From positions 1 to 64,000 of the forward strand of contig NZ_JBIFFV010000012.1 in the NCBI RefSeq assembly GCF_043557345.1: a DNA stretch of 64,000 nucleotides, written 5' to 3'. The notes under the pieces are model-generated. The model was not told the DNA's origin. It ran no database searches and worked only from the letters and a program-made list of their open reading frames with translations. How positions within the stretch are numbered: position 1 is the stretch's first letter; each line of letters begins with the position of its first letter. Positions 36,734 through 45,940 of the stretch are shown in pieces. The DNA is from Sulfitobacter sp043557345. GTDB lineage: Bacteria > Pseudomonadota > Alphaproteobacteria > Rhodobacterales > Rhodobacteraceae. Both the position numbers and the translations under genes were made by a program.

Positions 36734-36791
36734 TGTTAAACGCAGTTAACATTTTTGGCAAATACCGTCGAATTGTTAACTGCGTTTAACA
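36734..36791. repeat. Perfect 17-bp inverted repeat after the AAA+ gene
   Basis: TGTTAAACGCAGTTAAC (36734-36750) is exactly inverted at 36775-36791, with a 24-base spacer. The long loop and absence of a T run argue against a simple terminator. An operator or DNA-binding site is more likely. The following sequence to 37059 is AT-rich and holds a related TTAAACGGTTTAA palindrome near 36837-36849. Confidence 0.8.
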
Positions 36792-37059
36792 TTAAGGGTA
36801 TCCTGGACCACATGAAAATGGAGCACAGGTGTTACATTAAACGGTTTAATGGTCCATCTGTGCCTCATTCGACCATCTTCTGCGCGATAGCGGTGAACTG
36901 TCACCACCGGTCAAAGCCATTCACTGCGCTAATAAAATGCGGTTTGGGAAATATTTTTTCCGAAGTTTGTTTGACGCGAATGGCAGCGGGATGGTAATAT
37001 AAATAACTGAAATAATTTATGAAAAGGGAAATTTGCATGAATCTTTATGGAGAAAAAAG

Positions 37060-37452
37060 ATGCAAATCCCCACCCAGATTGCCCAAGCTATTGCGGTCAT
37101 CTGCATTGTCGCAGCTCAAGTCTATGCCCTCCTTGATCAGCTTGAAGCGGGCGTTCTAAGAGATGCTTGGAGCATATTCGAAATAATAAAGTTGCAGATC
37201 GTTGGCCAAGGTGCCGCAGCTGCAATCGCACCAAGCGGGTTCCGTTTTGTGGCTTTGGCGCTGGCAAGCTATCTAGCAATCGCGCTTGCCCTCGTGCTGA
37301 TCCCTGCATGGGCCACAGTCGTGTATCCGGTGATGACAGTGATCGCTTGGAGCAATGGGCACCCCAGCCTCGCCATCACTTTCGTCGGCCTGACGCTCTA
37401 TGTAGTGGTATCCTACTATGCCATTCTGTTTCTGCTTGCCGTCAGACTCTAA
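37060..37452 (+). CDS. Small integral membrane protein
   Basis: 130 residues from the ATG at 37060 (GGAG seven bases upstream). Hydrophobic stretches at about 6-26, 65-85, 85-105 and 108-128 suggest three or four membrane helices. No family is recognised. It is followed by a secreted protein gene in the same direction with a 148-bp gap. Confidence 0.65.
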   Translation: MQIPTQIAQAIAVICIVAAQVYALLDQLEAGVLRDAWSIFEIIKLQIVGQGAAAAIAPSGFRFVALALASYLAIALALVLIPAWATVVYPVMTVIAWSNGHPSLAITFVGLTLYVVVSYYAILFLLAVRL

Positions 37453-37600
37453 GCGGATGCGGCTGATGTCGCCATCTATATCTTAGGAGGCGACACTCGT
37501 TACCTATGGCCGCAAAAACCTCCATCAGGAGGCCTGAACCACAAGCGCAGAGATTTCGAGGGCATGACCAATCTGCACTACATAAAGCAAGGATATTTCG

Positions 37601-38227
37601 ATGAAACTTTTCAATACTGTTTTTATTGCAAGCGCGCTTGCCGCATCCTTTGCGCAGGCGGAAAAGCGGATAGATGGCCTCGTGACGATCACGCCAGAGT
37701 GGCACGAGGCGATTGCCGCAGGAGAGTGCCTAAACCAGTCCGGCTTCGGCCCATGTGCCGCTGCCGATACCTTTGGACCCGCGCCGAACGGTCACATCTA
37801 TCAAGGACCAACCGAGGAAACCTCACGCCTGCTTACCCGCTTCAACATTTACAGCGAAGAGTGTAGGGGCGCTGTCGGTCAGGCCAACATCGAAGGCTGG
37901 TGTGCCAAGAGGGATGAAGCCCGTGAAGGACTGGCGGCGAATGGTGTCTGCCTAGGCGATAATGGCTTTCACCTTTGTGCGCCGGTGACAGAGGGCGATC
38001 TGCCAATTTTCGGCACATGGAACTGTGGCGGGACGACTACGGTGATTGATGCCACCACCTACACGACCGTTCAGACGAGGCGCATTGAACAGATCGAGGA
38101 ATCGAACGGAAGTTTTCTAATTTCACTTGATGACGGATCCCGGTTTGCTGCTTTCGACGTAACGGCAACATTCTTTGTCTGGCATTCTCCGCAGAGCGGG
38201 GACACATTCGCCTGTCGAAAGAAATAA
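37601..38227 (+). CDS. Secreted cysteine-containing hypothetical protein
   Basis: 208 residues with an N-terminal signal peptide (LFNTVFIASALAASFAQA, cleavage before EKRIDG). The mature part has about eight cysteines spaced through the first 150 residues (GECLNQSGFGPCAAAD, EECRGA, GWCAKRD, GVCLGD, HLCAP, NCGG), so disulphides are likely. It is preceded by AGGATATTTCG. Function unknown. Confidence 0.7.
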   Translation: MKLFNTVFIASALAASFAQAEKRIDGLVTITPEWHEAIAAGECLNQSGFGPCAAADTFGPAPNGHIYQGPTEETSRLLTRFNIYSEECRGAVGQANIEGWCAKRDEAREGLAANGVCLGDNGFHLCAPVTEGDLPIFGTWNCGGTTTVIDATTYTTVQTRRIEQIEESNGSFLISLDDGSRFAAFDVTATFFVWHSPQSGDTFACRKK

Positions 38228-38518
38228 CCGCACCAGTCACATTGATTGCGCGGGTCATATTATCCGCCCTTAACGCACCCAGCATGATGGTGCCGAATTA
38301 TTCTGAGAAAATTGCAGAAGTTAGAACCGCCAAGAATTCTTAAAATATTTCAGATATTTGCCGAATTTCGGAATTTTGACTGGTTAATACACAGAAAAAG
38401 GTAGAAAAAGTTCAGCTTTCCACATTTTTATGCAGATGAAACCTAGCGCGATCAAAAATCCTACATATGAAACATTCTAGAGCCACAGAAAATCTGTTGG
38501 CAATAGAAGGATGAACTC

Positions 38519-38899
38519 ATGAAAGTTTACTATAAGCGCGGTTTTGATCCGGTGACCGTACACGCAAATATCGCAGGTGTGCATACTCCTAGCCTCACGG
38601 AAGTAGAGGCCGCTATTCTGGCGGCTGTCACCAGTCGCTTGAACCATTTGCCGAAAAAATGGCGGTCAGGCGCCAGCGTCACCTATCTCTCTGCAGGTGC
38701 TGATACCAGGGCATACCGGTTCCCGGTGAACGGCATCAAGGTTGCCGCCACGTTGACGACCACGGGTATCCGCGTGGATCAGATCACGCGGGAAAAGCGC
38801 TACCCCAAGACGCCTCAGCGTGTGCAGATTGCACTGACCGATGCTCAGACTAAAATCATCGCTGAGAATGCGGTAAAATATGCGCTTAGTGCCGCGTGA
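38519..38899 (+). CDS. Hypothetical protein
   Basis: A 126-residue protein with no recognised family. It has an alternating strand pattern and a basic middle. The start follows AGAAGGATGAACTC. Codon use fits its neighbours. It stands alone before the frameshifted hydrolase gene. Confidence 0.6.
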   Translation: MKVYYKRGFDPVTVHANIAGVHTPSLTEVEAAILAAVTSRLNHLPKKWRSGASVTYLSAGADTRAYRFPVNGIKVAATLTTTGIRVDQITREKRYPKTPQRVQIALTDAQTKIIAENAVKYALSAA

Positions 38900-38993
38900 T
38901 TGCCAGGTAGCTCACAATGATCTTGTCTTCGCATACACCGCTTCCGGCCCATTCCTCAGCGCTTGAACTGCCTCCGCTGAGGAGGGAGCCCTC

Positions 38994-39862
38994 ATGAACA
39001 AACTGTTCACGTCTTCGCATGAGGTCGCAATCCTCGAACGCGGGCCGGTGGATGGCCGTGTCGTTTTCTTCCTCCACGGTTTCCCGGATGACGCCACCGG
39101 ATTTCTTCCGATCATGAATATGCTCGCCGATCAAGGCATCCGCACCTTCGCCCCCTACATGAGGGGGGGGGCCTACGACGTTTCGGGACGAGGCAATGTC
39201 GCGTTCGGGAGATACAGCATCTCTGATGGTGGATGTGCTCGAGATCATGGATGCGCTTGACATCGATAATGCGATGTTTGCGGGCCACGGGTGGGGAGCA
39301 CGGGTCGCCCAGGGGCTTGCGGCACTTTATCCTGAGTATGTGGAGTGCCTTTTGAGCTTTGGGAGATACGCGCTCACGGCACCAAACAAAGAACTTTTGC
39401 CCCCCTATTCAACCTCGGAAGCGCACTGGTTTGAGCACCTCTTGAATACGTCATCTGCCGAGAAGATCCTTGAAGAGGATATGGAAAGGTCCGCAAGGTA
39501 TCTTTGGGCCATCTGGTCACCAGGCTGGGATGCGACAGAACGTGAAATTGCGTTTGCGGGCGTTGTAAAATCGTTCGTGACCCCGGATTTCGTCGAGATC
39601 GTCCTGTCCGCTTATATGGAAAAAGGAGGCGATCCGCGCCTTTCAGATATCCAGGCGTCACTTTCAGAAAGACCCAAAATCACCGTGCCCCACTACAATC
39701 CTTCGGGGAGGCCAAGATCCACTAGAGTGCCCGGCAGATGCCGCCAAGGATGAAATGTGCTTCACATCAATCAGCCAGAAAATCACCCTGGCGAAAATAG
39801 GGCACCTGGTTCATCGAGAAAAACCCGCTGCTGTTGCAAAGGTGCTGCTGAATATGATGTGA
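38994..39862 (+). pseudogene. Alpha/beta hydrolase with two frameshifts
   Basis: The three frames together give one complete hydrolase. FFLHGFPDDATGF (oxyanion region) and FAPYMRG come from the frame starting at 38994. PTTFRDEAMSRSGDTASLMV, FAGHGWGARVAQGLA (nucleophile replaced or shifted: GHGWG) and the middle come from the second frame. VPTTILRGGQDPLECPADAA and IGHLVHREKPAAVAKVLLNM come from a third, ending at 39862. The shifts sit at a run of nine G (39163-39171) and at CCCC near 39687. Two indels argue for decay, although the G tract could also vary. Confidence 0.85.
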
Positions 39863-39901
39863 GGGCGCTTGAAGAAGACTGAAGTCTTGCGAATAGAGGC
39901 G

Positions 39902-41293
39902 GGTTGTGTCTCGAATCTGGTGGAAATTCTCCGGCGGCGTTCTCCGAGCATGTGGATTTGGGCCTGATCAAGCCGCGAGGTCAAGGCTGACCGGAGCGAT
40001 GGGCTGAGCCAAGGTTTCCCAACCATCCACTTTGCGCATCTGGATCTGGCCCGATGCCATCAGCGCCCAGAGAAGCATCGGCACGGTTTCAGCGCAGGGC
40101 AGGACGGTCTGGGTCTTGATGCGGCGGCGGAACTCCTCGTTCAGGCGCTCGATGGCGTTTGTCGTCCGCGCCGACTTCCACTGTGATGGGTCCAGCCGCG
40201 TAAAGGCAAACAGACGGTCCCCGGCCTCTTCGAGGCTGTCCGCTACCGCGCGGCATTTCAACCGCCATTTGCGTAGGAAGGCCTTGCGACGGCTTTCAAC
40301 TTCGGCTGCAGTGTTGGCATAGATCATGTCGCGGTAATCCTCGGTGAGTTCGTCCTGCATGCGTTTCGGGCGTGGCCGAGAAGATTACGGTGCTTGTGAA
40401 CCGTGCAGCGCTGGATCGGTAGCTCCTCGCCCCAGAGCGCGACGAGTGCCGCCTCCAACCCGGGGGCGCCATCGACAATGACAAATTCCGGTCGCTTCAA
40501 GCCTCTCGCATCAAGATCGCCGAGAAACTCACCCCAGGCTGCTTTGCTCTCGCCGCCCATATTCTTGATGGAAAGCAGCACTTTCTGTCCGTCCCGGCGC
40601 ACGCCTATGGCAGCCAGCACCGATATGTTCGTGGCTTTCTTGTCGATGCGTGTCTTGATCACGGTGCCGTCGAGGATCAGCCGCACGATGTCTTCATCGG
40701 CCAGGTTGCGCGTAACCCAGGCGTCCCAGTCGACTTTCACCTTGCGCCAGGCGCGGCTGACCACATCCTTGCTCACCGCCCCTTCAAACAGCCCATACAG
40801 CGCCCGTTTCACACGCCGCGTGTTGGTCCCGGCCAGATAGACCGAAGCAATCAGGGCCTCAGCCTTCTTGGTGAGCCGCTGATAGCGCGGCAGCGCCTTC
40901 GAGCGCCATTCGGTAATTTTGCCGGTCTCATCGATGGCGCGGGCGCGTGGAACGCTCACCGTTTCCGCGCCGAAGGTGCCGACAAGCTGACGCTCGCGAT
41001 GACCGTGTCGGTAGCCCGTAGGTTTATTGGAGCCCCGATCATAACGGCAGCGCCCCAGAAACGCGTCCAGCTCCTCTTCGAAGACCGCTTCGATCGTGGC
41101 ACGGATATTCTCTCGTAGCCGATCCTCGATCGGATCGTAGCCCGCTTCATTGGCCAGTAGCGAAAGCGCGGCAATATCGGTATTGTTCTTCATGGTGTGA
41201 TCTCCCTGGCGGTTGCTGCCGCCGGTTGGGTGCGTTCAAGTTCACCCGGAGATTACGCCACCTTCAAATTTCCACCACCTTCGCGACACGACC
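39902..41293 (-). mobile_element. IS256-type insertion sequence with 8-bp target duplication
   Basis: Related ends GGTTGTGTCTCGAATCTGG (39902 on) and, on the other strand, GGTCGTGTCGCGAAGGTGG (from 41293) bound 1,392 bp. TAGAGGCG is duplicated outside both ends (39894-39901 and 41294-41301). The element lies just downstream of the frameshifted hydrolase. Confidence 0.93.
39968..41193 (-). pseudogene. IS256 family transposase, one frameshift
   Basis: The first frame (41193 to 40324) starts ALSLLANEAGYDPIEDRLRE and contains DEDIVRLILDGTVIKTRID (first Asp), EFVIVDGAPGLEAALVALWG (second Asp) and RCTVHKHRNLLGHA. The second frame (40360 to 39968) continues MQDELTEDYRDMIYANTAAE and WKSARTTNAIERLNEEFRRR (Glu). 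A missing C near 40366-40376 turns CAPKRMQDEL into HARNACRTNS. All catalytic residues exist but in two frames, so the element is probably immobile unless slippage restores it. Confidence 0.9.
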
Positions 41294-41358
41294 TAGAGGC
41301 GCACTCTCATCGGATCTTTTACGAGTAACTAAAATTGTAAGTTTACATGAAATATTGC

Positions 41359-41387
41359 TTGCAATAGTTTGTAGGTAGAAGTATGGT
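41359..41387 (+). promoter_or_regulatory. Sigma-70-like promoter for the structured RNA
   Basis: TTGCAA (41359-41364) and TATGGT (41382-41387) are separated by exactly 17 bases in an AT-rich stretch. A transcript would start near 41395. Confidence 0.5.
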
Positions 41388-41394
41388 TAATTTG

Positions 41395-41654
41395 TCTCAG
41401 GGACGGCCCTCCGCCGGATGGGCGGCTTAGAAAATACTCGACGTTAGCTTTACAACGTTTGCTTGCCCCTGATGATCGCCCTCAGCGAAAGCTGAGGGCG
41501 TGCCCCCGCAAAGGCGGGGATAGATCAGACAAAGCACGCTCAGGCGTGATTGATCGAAACGTCTTGTCTGTGCTTACAGGCAGTAACTGGCGTTCTGGCC
41601 CCGCAAAGGCGGGGAATACCAGAAAGGGGCTGTGGAAACGCAGCCCCTTTTTTT
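41395..41654 (+). ncRNA. Candidate structured non-coding RNA
   Basis: About 260 nt with a chain of strong hairpins and no plausible reading frame. Stems: GCCCTCAGC-GAAA-GCTGAGGGC (41478-41499); CCCCGC-AAAG-GCGGGG at 41504-41519 and again at 41599-41614, the second enclosed by TTCTGG/CCAGAA; AGACAA pairing with TTGTCT around CACGC-TCAG-GCGTG; and a terminator. A promoter-like sequence precedes it. The next gene is on the opposite strand, so it is not a leader. I know no RNA family with this layout. Confidence 0.55.
41626..41654 (+). terminator. Rho-independent terminator with GAAA loop
   Basis: GGGGCTGTG-GAAA-CGCAGCCCC (41626-41647) is a nine-pair stem directly followed by seven T (41648-41654). 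Confidence 0.9.
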
Positions 41655-41663
41655 ATTCCATAG

Positions 41664-42029
41664 TCACGATCTCAAGCGATCAAGCGTTATAGACATATTG
41701 TATTTCCGGAGCACTGCTTCAGTCGCATCGTCATCATCGTGGATCCAGCCGCGGGAAAGCAATAGCTGCATATCCTCTGGATCATAAGCCAGGCCGTGCT
41801 TCTTGATAGCAGAGAAAATCTCCTTGGGGGTCATCCCAAGATCATATCCGATAAGATACGCGATAATGCGGGCGTGATCGGTTAAAGCGGCAGTCGCGGC
41901 ATCAAAAGCTTTACTATCCTCCTCGCGAATCCAGACGGATCTTTGCACAAGTCCTGCCTCTTTCAGATTTTTGCGCCGCTCGGCCGATGCTGTTCGCATC
42001 GACTCTTTCTTGCTCTCGGAGTAAGACAT
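41664..42029 (-). CDS. Small basic protein, ribbon-helix-helix-like
   Basis: 121 residues from the ATG at 42029 (MSYSESKKESMRTASAERRK, preceded by AGGGGAACA). The N-terminal third is basic and RRKNLKEAGLVQRSVWIREE has the strand-then-helix spacing of ribbon-helix-helix DNA-binding proteins. The rest is helical and ends in an acidic-to-basic tail. It is convergent with the structured RNA, nine bases from its terminator. A plasmid regulator is likely but unproven. Confidence 0.65.
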   Translation of the reverse strand: MSYSESKKESMRTASAERRKNLKEAGLVQRSVWIREEDSKAFDAATAALTDHARIIAYLIGYDLGMTPKEIFSAIKKHGLAYDPEDMQLLLSRGWIHDDDDATEAVLRKYNMSITLDRLRS

Positions 42030-42676
42030 TGTTCCCCTGAATGGATAGAAGTAACCCGCATTTACAAAGTTACCACACACGCAGCCCGATATGAAACTGG
42101 TAAATGGGGATCCTCGCCGCACAGCCCCAATGCCCCAGGGACAATCGCCGCGCTATCGCTGCGGCGAAAGCTACGCAGCTTTCGCCGAGCAATAGCCTCA
42201 ATCGCTTTCAAAGGTTTCTAGCCACCATCTAGAATATTCCATCCCGAGCGCTGCGCGCGGTGCGCACACGCGGGTCCAAAACGGCAGCCCGGCACTCTCA
42301 AACGCGTGATAATTGTTACAGAATGCGCTTATCTCGAGGTGGGTTGAAAATTTATTTTCTCTAATTTCTCATCTTATTTTGTTTTGATCACCTGAATTTT
42401 TAACCTCGACAATTGATGGCTTCGAGCCACCGCTCAACAAAATTTTTCCCCTTTCGGGAAAGGTATTTTCTGCGACGGGGGCACAAAAAACTGCGCCTTC
42501 CGCTATGCTATCTGCTTGCGCGAAATCGATCCATCTCACTGATTTACATATAAAATATGCAGGTCATATTTTCCAATCTAAACCTTGCGAGGTCTCTTTT
42601 CCCTCTTATGAACTTGAGAGGCCCGTTGGCGGGCTCTCACAATCGGCAACCAGCCGGTCAAATCTAAGGAAACGAT
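42030..42676. other. AT-rich intergenic region upstream of the methyltransferase
   Basis: 647 bases without a credible gene; short frames lack ribosome sites. A CTTTCGGGAAAGG hairpin lies near 42452-42464. Base composition is clearly more AT-rich than the flanks from about 42340 to 42480. Confidence 0.4.
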
Positions 42677-44068
42677 ATGAGCTCGCAGAAAACCGAAACC
42701 TTTCTCTCACTCGAGAAAAAGCCCAAACCCGCAACCGACACCACGCCGCGCCTCAGTCTCGAAAAAAAGCGTCACAATACCAGTGCGAATATTGAGGATG
42801 CGGAATTTCCCCTGCCTCCCGTTGAAGCAACGCATTCCTCGCAAAGTTTTCAGCCGCCTTTGTCAAATGGTCCCGATGCGCTTCAGTTCCTGACGGACAT
42901 TCGCGAGGCCAGCGATCATGGTAAGCTCACGCATACCTATATCGAGGATGATACTCCTTACTACTGCGGCGCATTCTATAAAAGCGGTGGCGCACGTCCT
43001 TATGGTTTGTTTGAGTTCCCGTATCGGGCGTCGTTCAACCCGTTTTTGCCCGCGTTCTTCATCAATGCCTTGTCCCACGAAGGCGATATTATCCACGATC
43101 CTTTTGGCGGGAGCGGAACAGTTGCCATCGAGGCCGCCCGTAGGGATAGGATTGCATACAGCTCCGATATCAACCCGTTGAGTAAACTGATCACTGCGCC
43201 GCGTATCGGCTCGGACGTAACCCTGGAAGCTGTCGCCGAGGCTCTTGAGACCGTCGACTGGGAAAACGGAGAGCTCGCGGCACTGGACCTGCCTTGCGAA
43301 TTTTTCCATGAGCAAACCGCTCGGCAGTTGCGGATCCTGCGGCATTGGTTGGAGGTGCATGCCCCGCTCCGCGGATCGGCCAGGGACCCCATCGCCGCAT
43401 GGATCTTCATGGTCGTCCTGGCCCGCCTCACCGGGCATTCTGCAGGGTTCATGAGCGGCTACACCCTTCCGCCCAACCAGGCAACGACTGTCGCAGGGCA
43501 GCGCCGGATCAATGAAAAACGTGGAGAGACACCTCAGGTAAAGGACGTGCAAAGCATCATCCTCAACAAGACCGCTTCTCTGCTTCGGAATGGGACACCT
43601 TCATTCAACAGGGAGCATAAAATTGAAGTGGCACCCGCCTCTAACACCCCTTGGATCAAAGCCGAAAGCGTCTCTCTGGTCGTGACATCGCCGCCCTTCA
43701 GCACGGTCGTCAACTACGGCGCCGAACATTGGCTTCGGTTGAAGTTCGCCGGGATCGAAAGGGATAGCATTGCATTCTCACATATCGCATCACTCGCGGA
43801 TTGGACCGCAATGATCCGTGAAACGCTTATCGAGCAGATCCGGGTCGTCAAACCCGGCGGATACATCGCCATGGAGGTTGGCGAAATCAGGCGCGGCGCC
43901 GTCAAGCTCGAGCGTCTGGTTTGGCACGCAGCGGAGGGCCTGCCCTGTCGCAGGCTCGGGGTCATCGTCCATGACGCCAAGTTCACCAAATCATCCCACA
44001 TTTATAACGTCACCAATGGTCAGCGTGGCACCAATACCAACAGGATTGTCCTCTTGCAGCGGATGTGA
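42677..44068 (+). CDS. Solitary DNA methyltransferase (amino-MTase)
   Basis: 463 residues after AAGGAAACGAT. The SAM-binding motif IIHDPFGGSGTVAIEAARRD lies at about residues 139-158 and the catalytic motif SLVVTSPPFSTVVNYGAEHW at about 334-353. IRVVKPGGYIAMEVGE and the C-terminal NGQRGTNTNRIVLLQ complete the fold. Motif I precedes the SPPF motif, and the intervening region probably holds target recognition. No restriction endonuclease gene is next to it, so it looks like an orphan N4-cytosine or N6-adenine methyltransferase. Confidence 0.85.
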   Translation: MSSQKTETFLSLEKKPKPATDTTPRLSLEKKRHNTSANIEDAEFPLPPVEATHSSQSFQPPLSNGPDALQFLTDIREASDHGKLTHTYIEDDTPYYCGAFYKSGGARPYGLFEFPYRASFNPFLPAFFINALSHEGDIIHDPFGGSGTVAIEAARRDRIAYSSDINPLSKLITAPRIGSDVTLEAVAEALETVDWENGELAALDLPCEFFHEQTARQLRILRHWLEVHAPLRGSARDPIAAWIFMVVLARLTGHSAGFMSGYTLPPNQATTVAGQRRINEKRGETPQVKDVQSIILNKTASLLRNGTPSFNREHKIEVAPASNTPWIKAESVSLVVTSPPFSTVVNYGAEHWLRLKFAGIERDSIAFSHIASLADWTAMIRETLIEQIRVVKPGGYIAMEVGEIRRGAVKLERLVWHAAEGLPCRRLGVIVHDAKFTKSSHIYNVTNGQRGTNTNRIVLLQRM

Positions 44069-44682
44069 ATTTGGAAAACTGCCCTCCGTGTGAACGCCTG
44101 AACATAGTTCCACGGAGGGGTGGCTCTCACTTTCGCGTCGGTCTGTGCGACCCTTCGATCCAGTTGTTCATGTACTTGTGCGCCCGAGGATCAGCGCCCG
44201 GGCGAGCTCTTCCTGGCCGCCGAACAGCCCCGCGGGTAGCGTGACCGGCCACGAATTTCTCCAGCACCACCGCATCGAACGACAGGGCGCATAGCGGGCG
44301 AACCGTTTCGTACTGCAGCACCGTCGGGTGCGACCAGAGCGACAGTCACATCACCGCGTCGAGCTGACCATTGCTCGGCGCATCATAAGATTCCGACCAG
44401 CTGAATGGCTGCAGTTTGCCACCATCAGAATCGATGTCGGCGGTTGTCATTCCGGCTACCGAGAGTAGGCCGCGACCCGCATCAGAAAACCTTTACCAAG
44501 TCGGAGCTTGCAGATGACGTCAATCGCTGCTCGGCAACTCCACCAGACCAGACTTCCATTGCGGCTGCGCGATGATAGAGATCTCAAATATCCATTCTGC
44601 GGGTGCTTTGATAGCGTTCAGCTTGTGTGTCACTATGAACTCTGCGAGCCTGCACTAGATAAAAAATGGGCCGGATAGTGTC
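44069..44682 (-). other. IS6 fragment and other gene debris
   Basis: HKYMNNWIEGSHRPTRK (minus strand, about 44127-44180) is a short IS6 transposase segment. A minus-strand frame near 44340-44460 (GMTTADIDSDGGKLQPFSWS) looks like a piece of an unknown protein with an EF-hand-like acidic run. No intact gene is seen. Confidence 0.55.
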
Positions 44683-45048
44683 ATGAAAATAGACAAAGAA
44701 CGCGACACGCGGAAAGCAATTTTCAGAGGCCTTCGGCTAAGGTGCCCATCCTGTGGTGAGGGAAAATTACTCTTCGGGTATCTTAAGGTTAGAGACCAAT
44801 GCGGCTGTTGCGGGCAGGAACTTCACCACGCGAGCGTCGATGATGGGCCCGCGTATTTTACCCTGATGGTCGTGGTTGCGATCATCTTTCCAATGTTCGC
44901 TGTGATTTATTCCTTTTCCGATCCCGAACCGCTTGCGGTCGCACTTTCTATGATGGTGCTGGCTACGGGTTTGGCATTGCTTCTCCTTCCCCGCGTCAAA
45001 GGTATGTTTATCGGTCTCCAATGGTCGAAGCAGCTTCATGGCTTCTAA
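44683..45048 (+). CDS. DUF983 family protein
   Basis: 121 residues. A zinc-ribbon-like CPSCGEGKLLFGYLKVRDQC plus GCCGQEL is followed by two hydrophobic segments (YFTLMVVVAIIFPMFAVIY and VALSMMVLATGLALLLLP), the normal DUF983 plan. It is a membrane protein with a cytoplasmic metal-binding head, of unknown role. It stands alone between IS fragments. Confidence 0.88.
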   Translation: MKIDKERDTRKAIFRGLRLRCPSCGEGKLLFGYLKVRDQCGCCGQELHHASVDDGPAYFTLMVVVAIIFPMFAVIYSFSDPEPLAVALSMMVLATGLALLLLPRVKGMFIGLQWSKQLHGF

Positions 45049-45263
45049 AGCTGGCGGAGCATTCAAGGCTGGGGTATCTGTTGCAGGACAATGCCGCATA
45101 TGAAGGCTTCTCGACCCCCTGAAGACTGATTTCTTCTATCCTCGCGAGTGGCAAGCCTTCACCGTGGCCCAAATTAATGGCGAGGCTAACGCATCCATCC
45201 GTTGGTATGGGACTGTCGCATTAATTGACGATGGCCATGTGGATAACAGTGTTTTAGGCGGGT

Positions 45264-45911
45264 TTATACAGCGTTGGTGTCGAACAGCCCGTCGATGAAT
45301 GCGATCTCTGCTGTGACCCCTGGTTGTTTGTGATGGATGTGACCGCGTTTGATCGTTCGTATCGTCTCGAGCCCGCTTAGGGTCGCCTTGGCCGATCACA
45401 AGGATCGAAAGCTCTGACGTTATCCAAGGATCCGTTTCATGGCCGCGTGATCGCTTTCGATGAGGTTGTTGCGCCACTTTTTGTCGATATGCCGGATGCT
45501 GTCAAAATGTGGGTCAAAGCGACAATTGATCTCGCGGATGACACGTCGATAGGTCGGAGCTTTATCGGTGATGATGGTGACCGGGCGATGGAGCCTTACA
45601 CGCTCAATCACTTTGTTAAGTAAGGCCCTAGCCGCCTTGGCATCTCGCCGCGCAGTCAGGCGGAAGTCGATCATCTGACCGTTTGCATCGACAGCCCTCC
45701 ACAGATAGCGCCATTAGCCGCCGACGCGGATGTAGGTCTCATCGACATGCCAGTCGACGCTAGCCCGGCGCAGATTTTTCTCGGTTCGCTTGGTCAGTTC
45801 GGGGCCAAACTTCTGGGCCCATCGATAAACGGTCGATCGGTCGACTATTACGCCGCGCTCTTCCAATAGTTCGACTACATCTTGGACCTCGGAAGCCGCA
45901 TAACAGGTCAT
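45264..45911 (-). pseudogene. IS6 family transposase with three in-frame stops
   Basis: A single frame from 45911 to the TAA at 45264 reads as an IS6 transposase: EDLLEERG-type start, VDWHVDETYIRVGG, WRYLWRAVDANGQMIDFRLT, VTIITDKAPTYRRVIREINC and SIRHIDKKWRNNLIESDHAA, ending HIHHKQPGVTAEIAFIDGLF. It is interrupted by stops at 45714-45716, 45420-45422 and 45396-45398. No indel breaks the frame. Upstream of 45911 the match fades. It is dead unless stops are read through. Confidence 0.88.
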
Positions 45912-45940
45912 TTGACAAACTGTCAGTTGAGGCCAAACTG

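Noticed and set aside
41504..41614. Two exact CCCCGCAAAGGCGGGG palindromes suggested a CRISPR array
   Set aside because: Only two copies, 95 bases apart with different flanks, and no cas genes; they fit hairpins of one RNA better.
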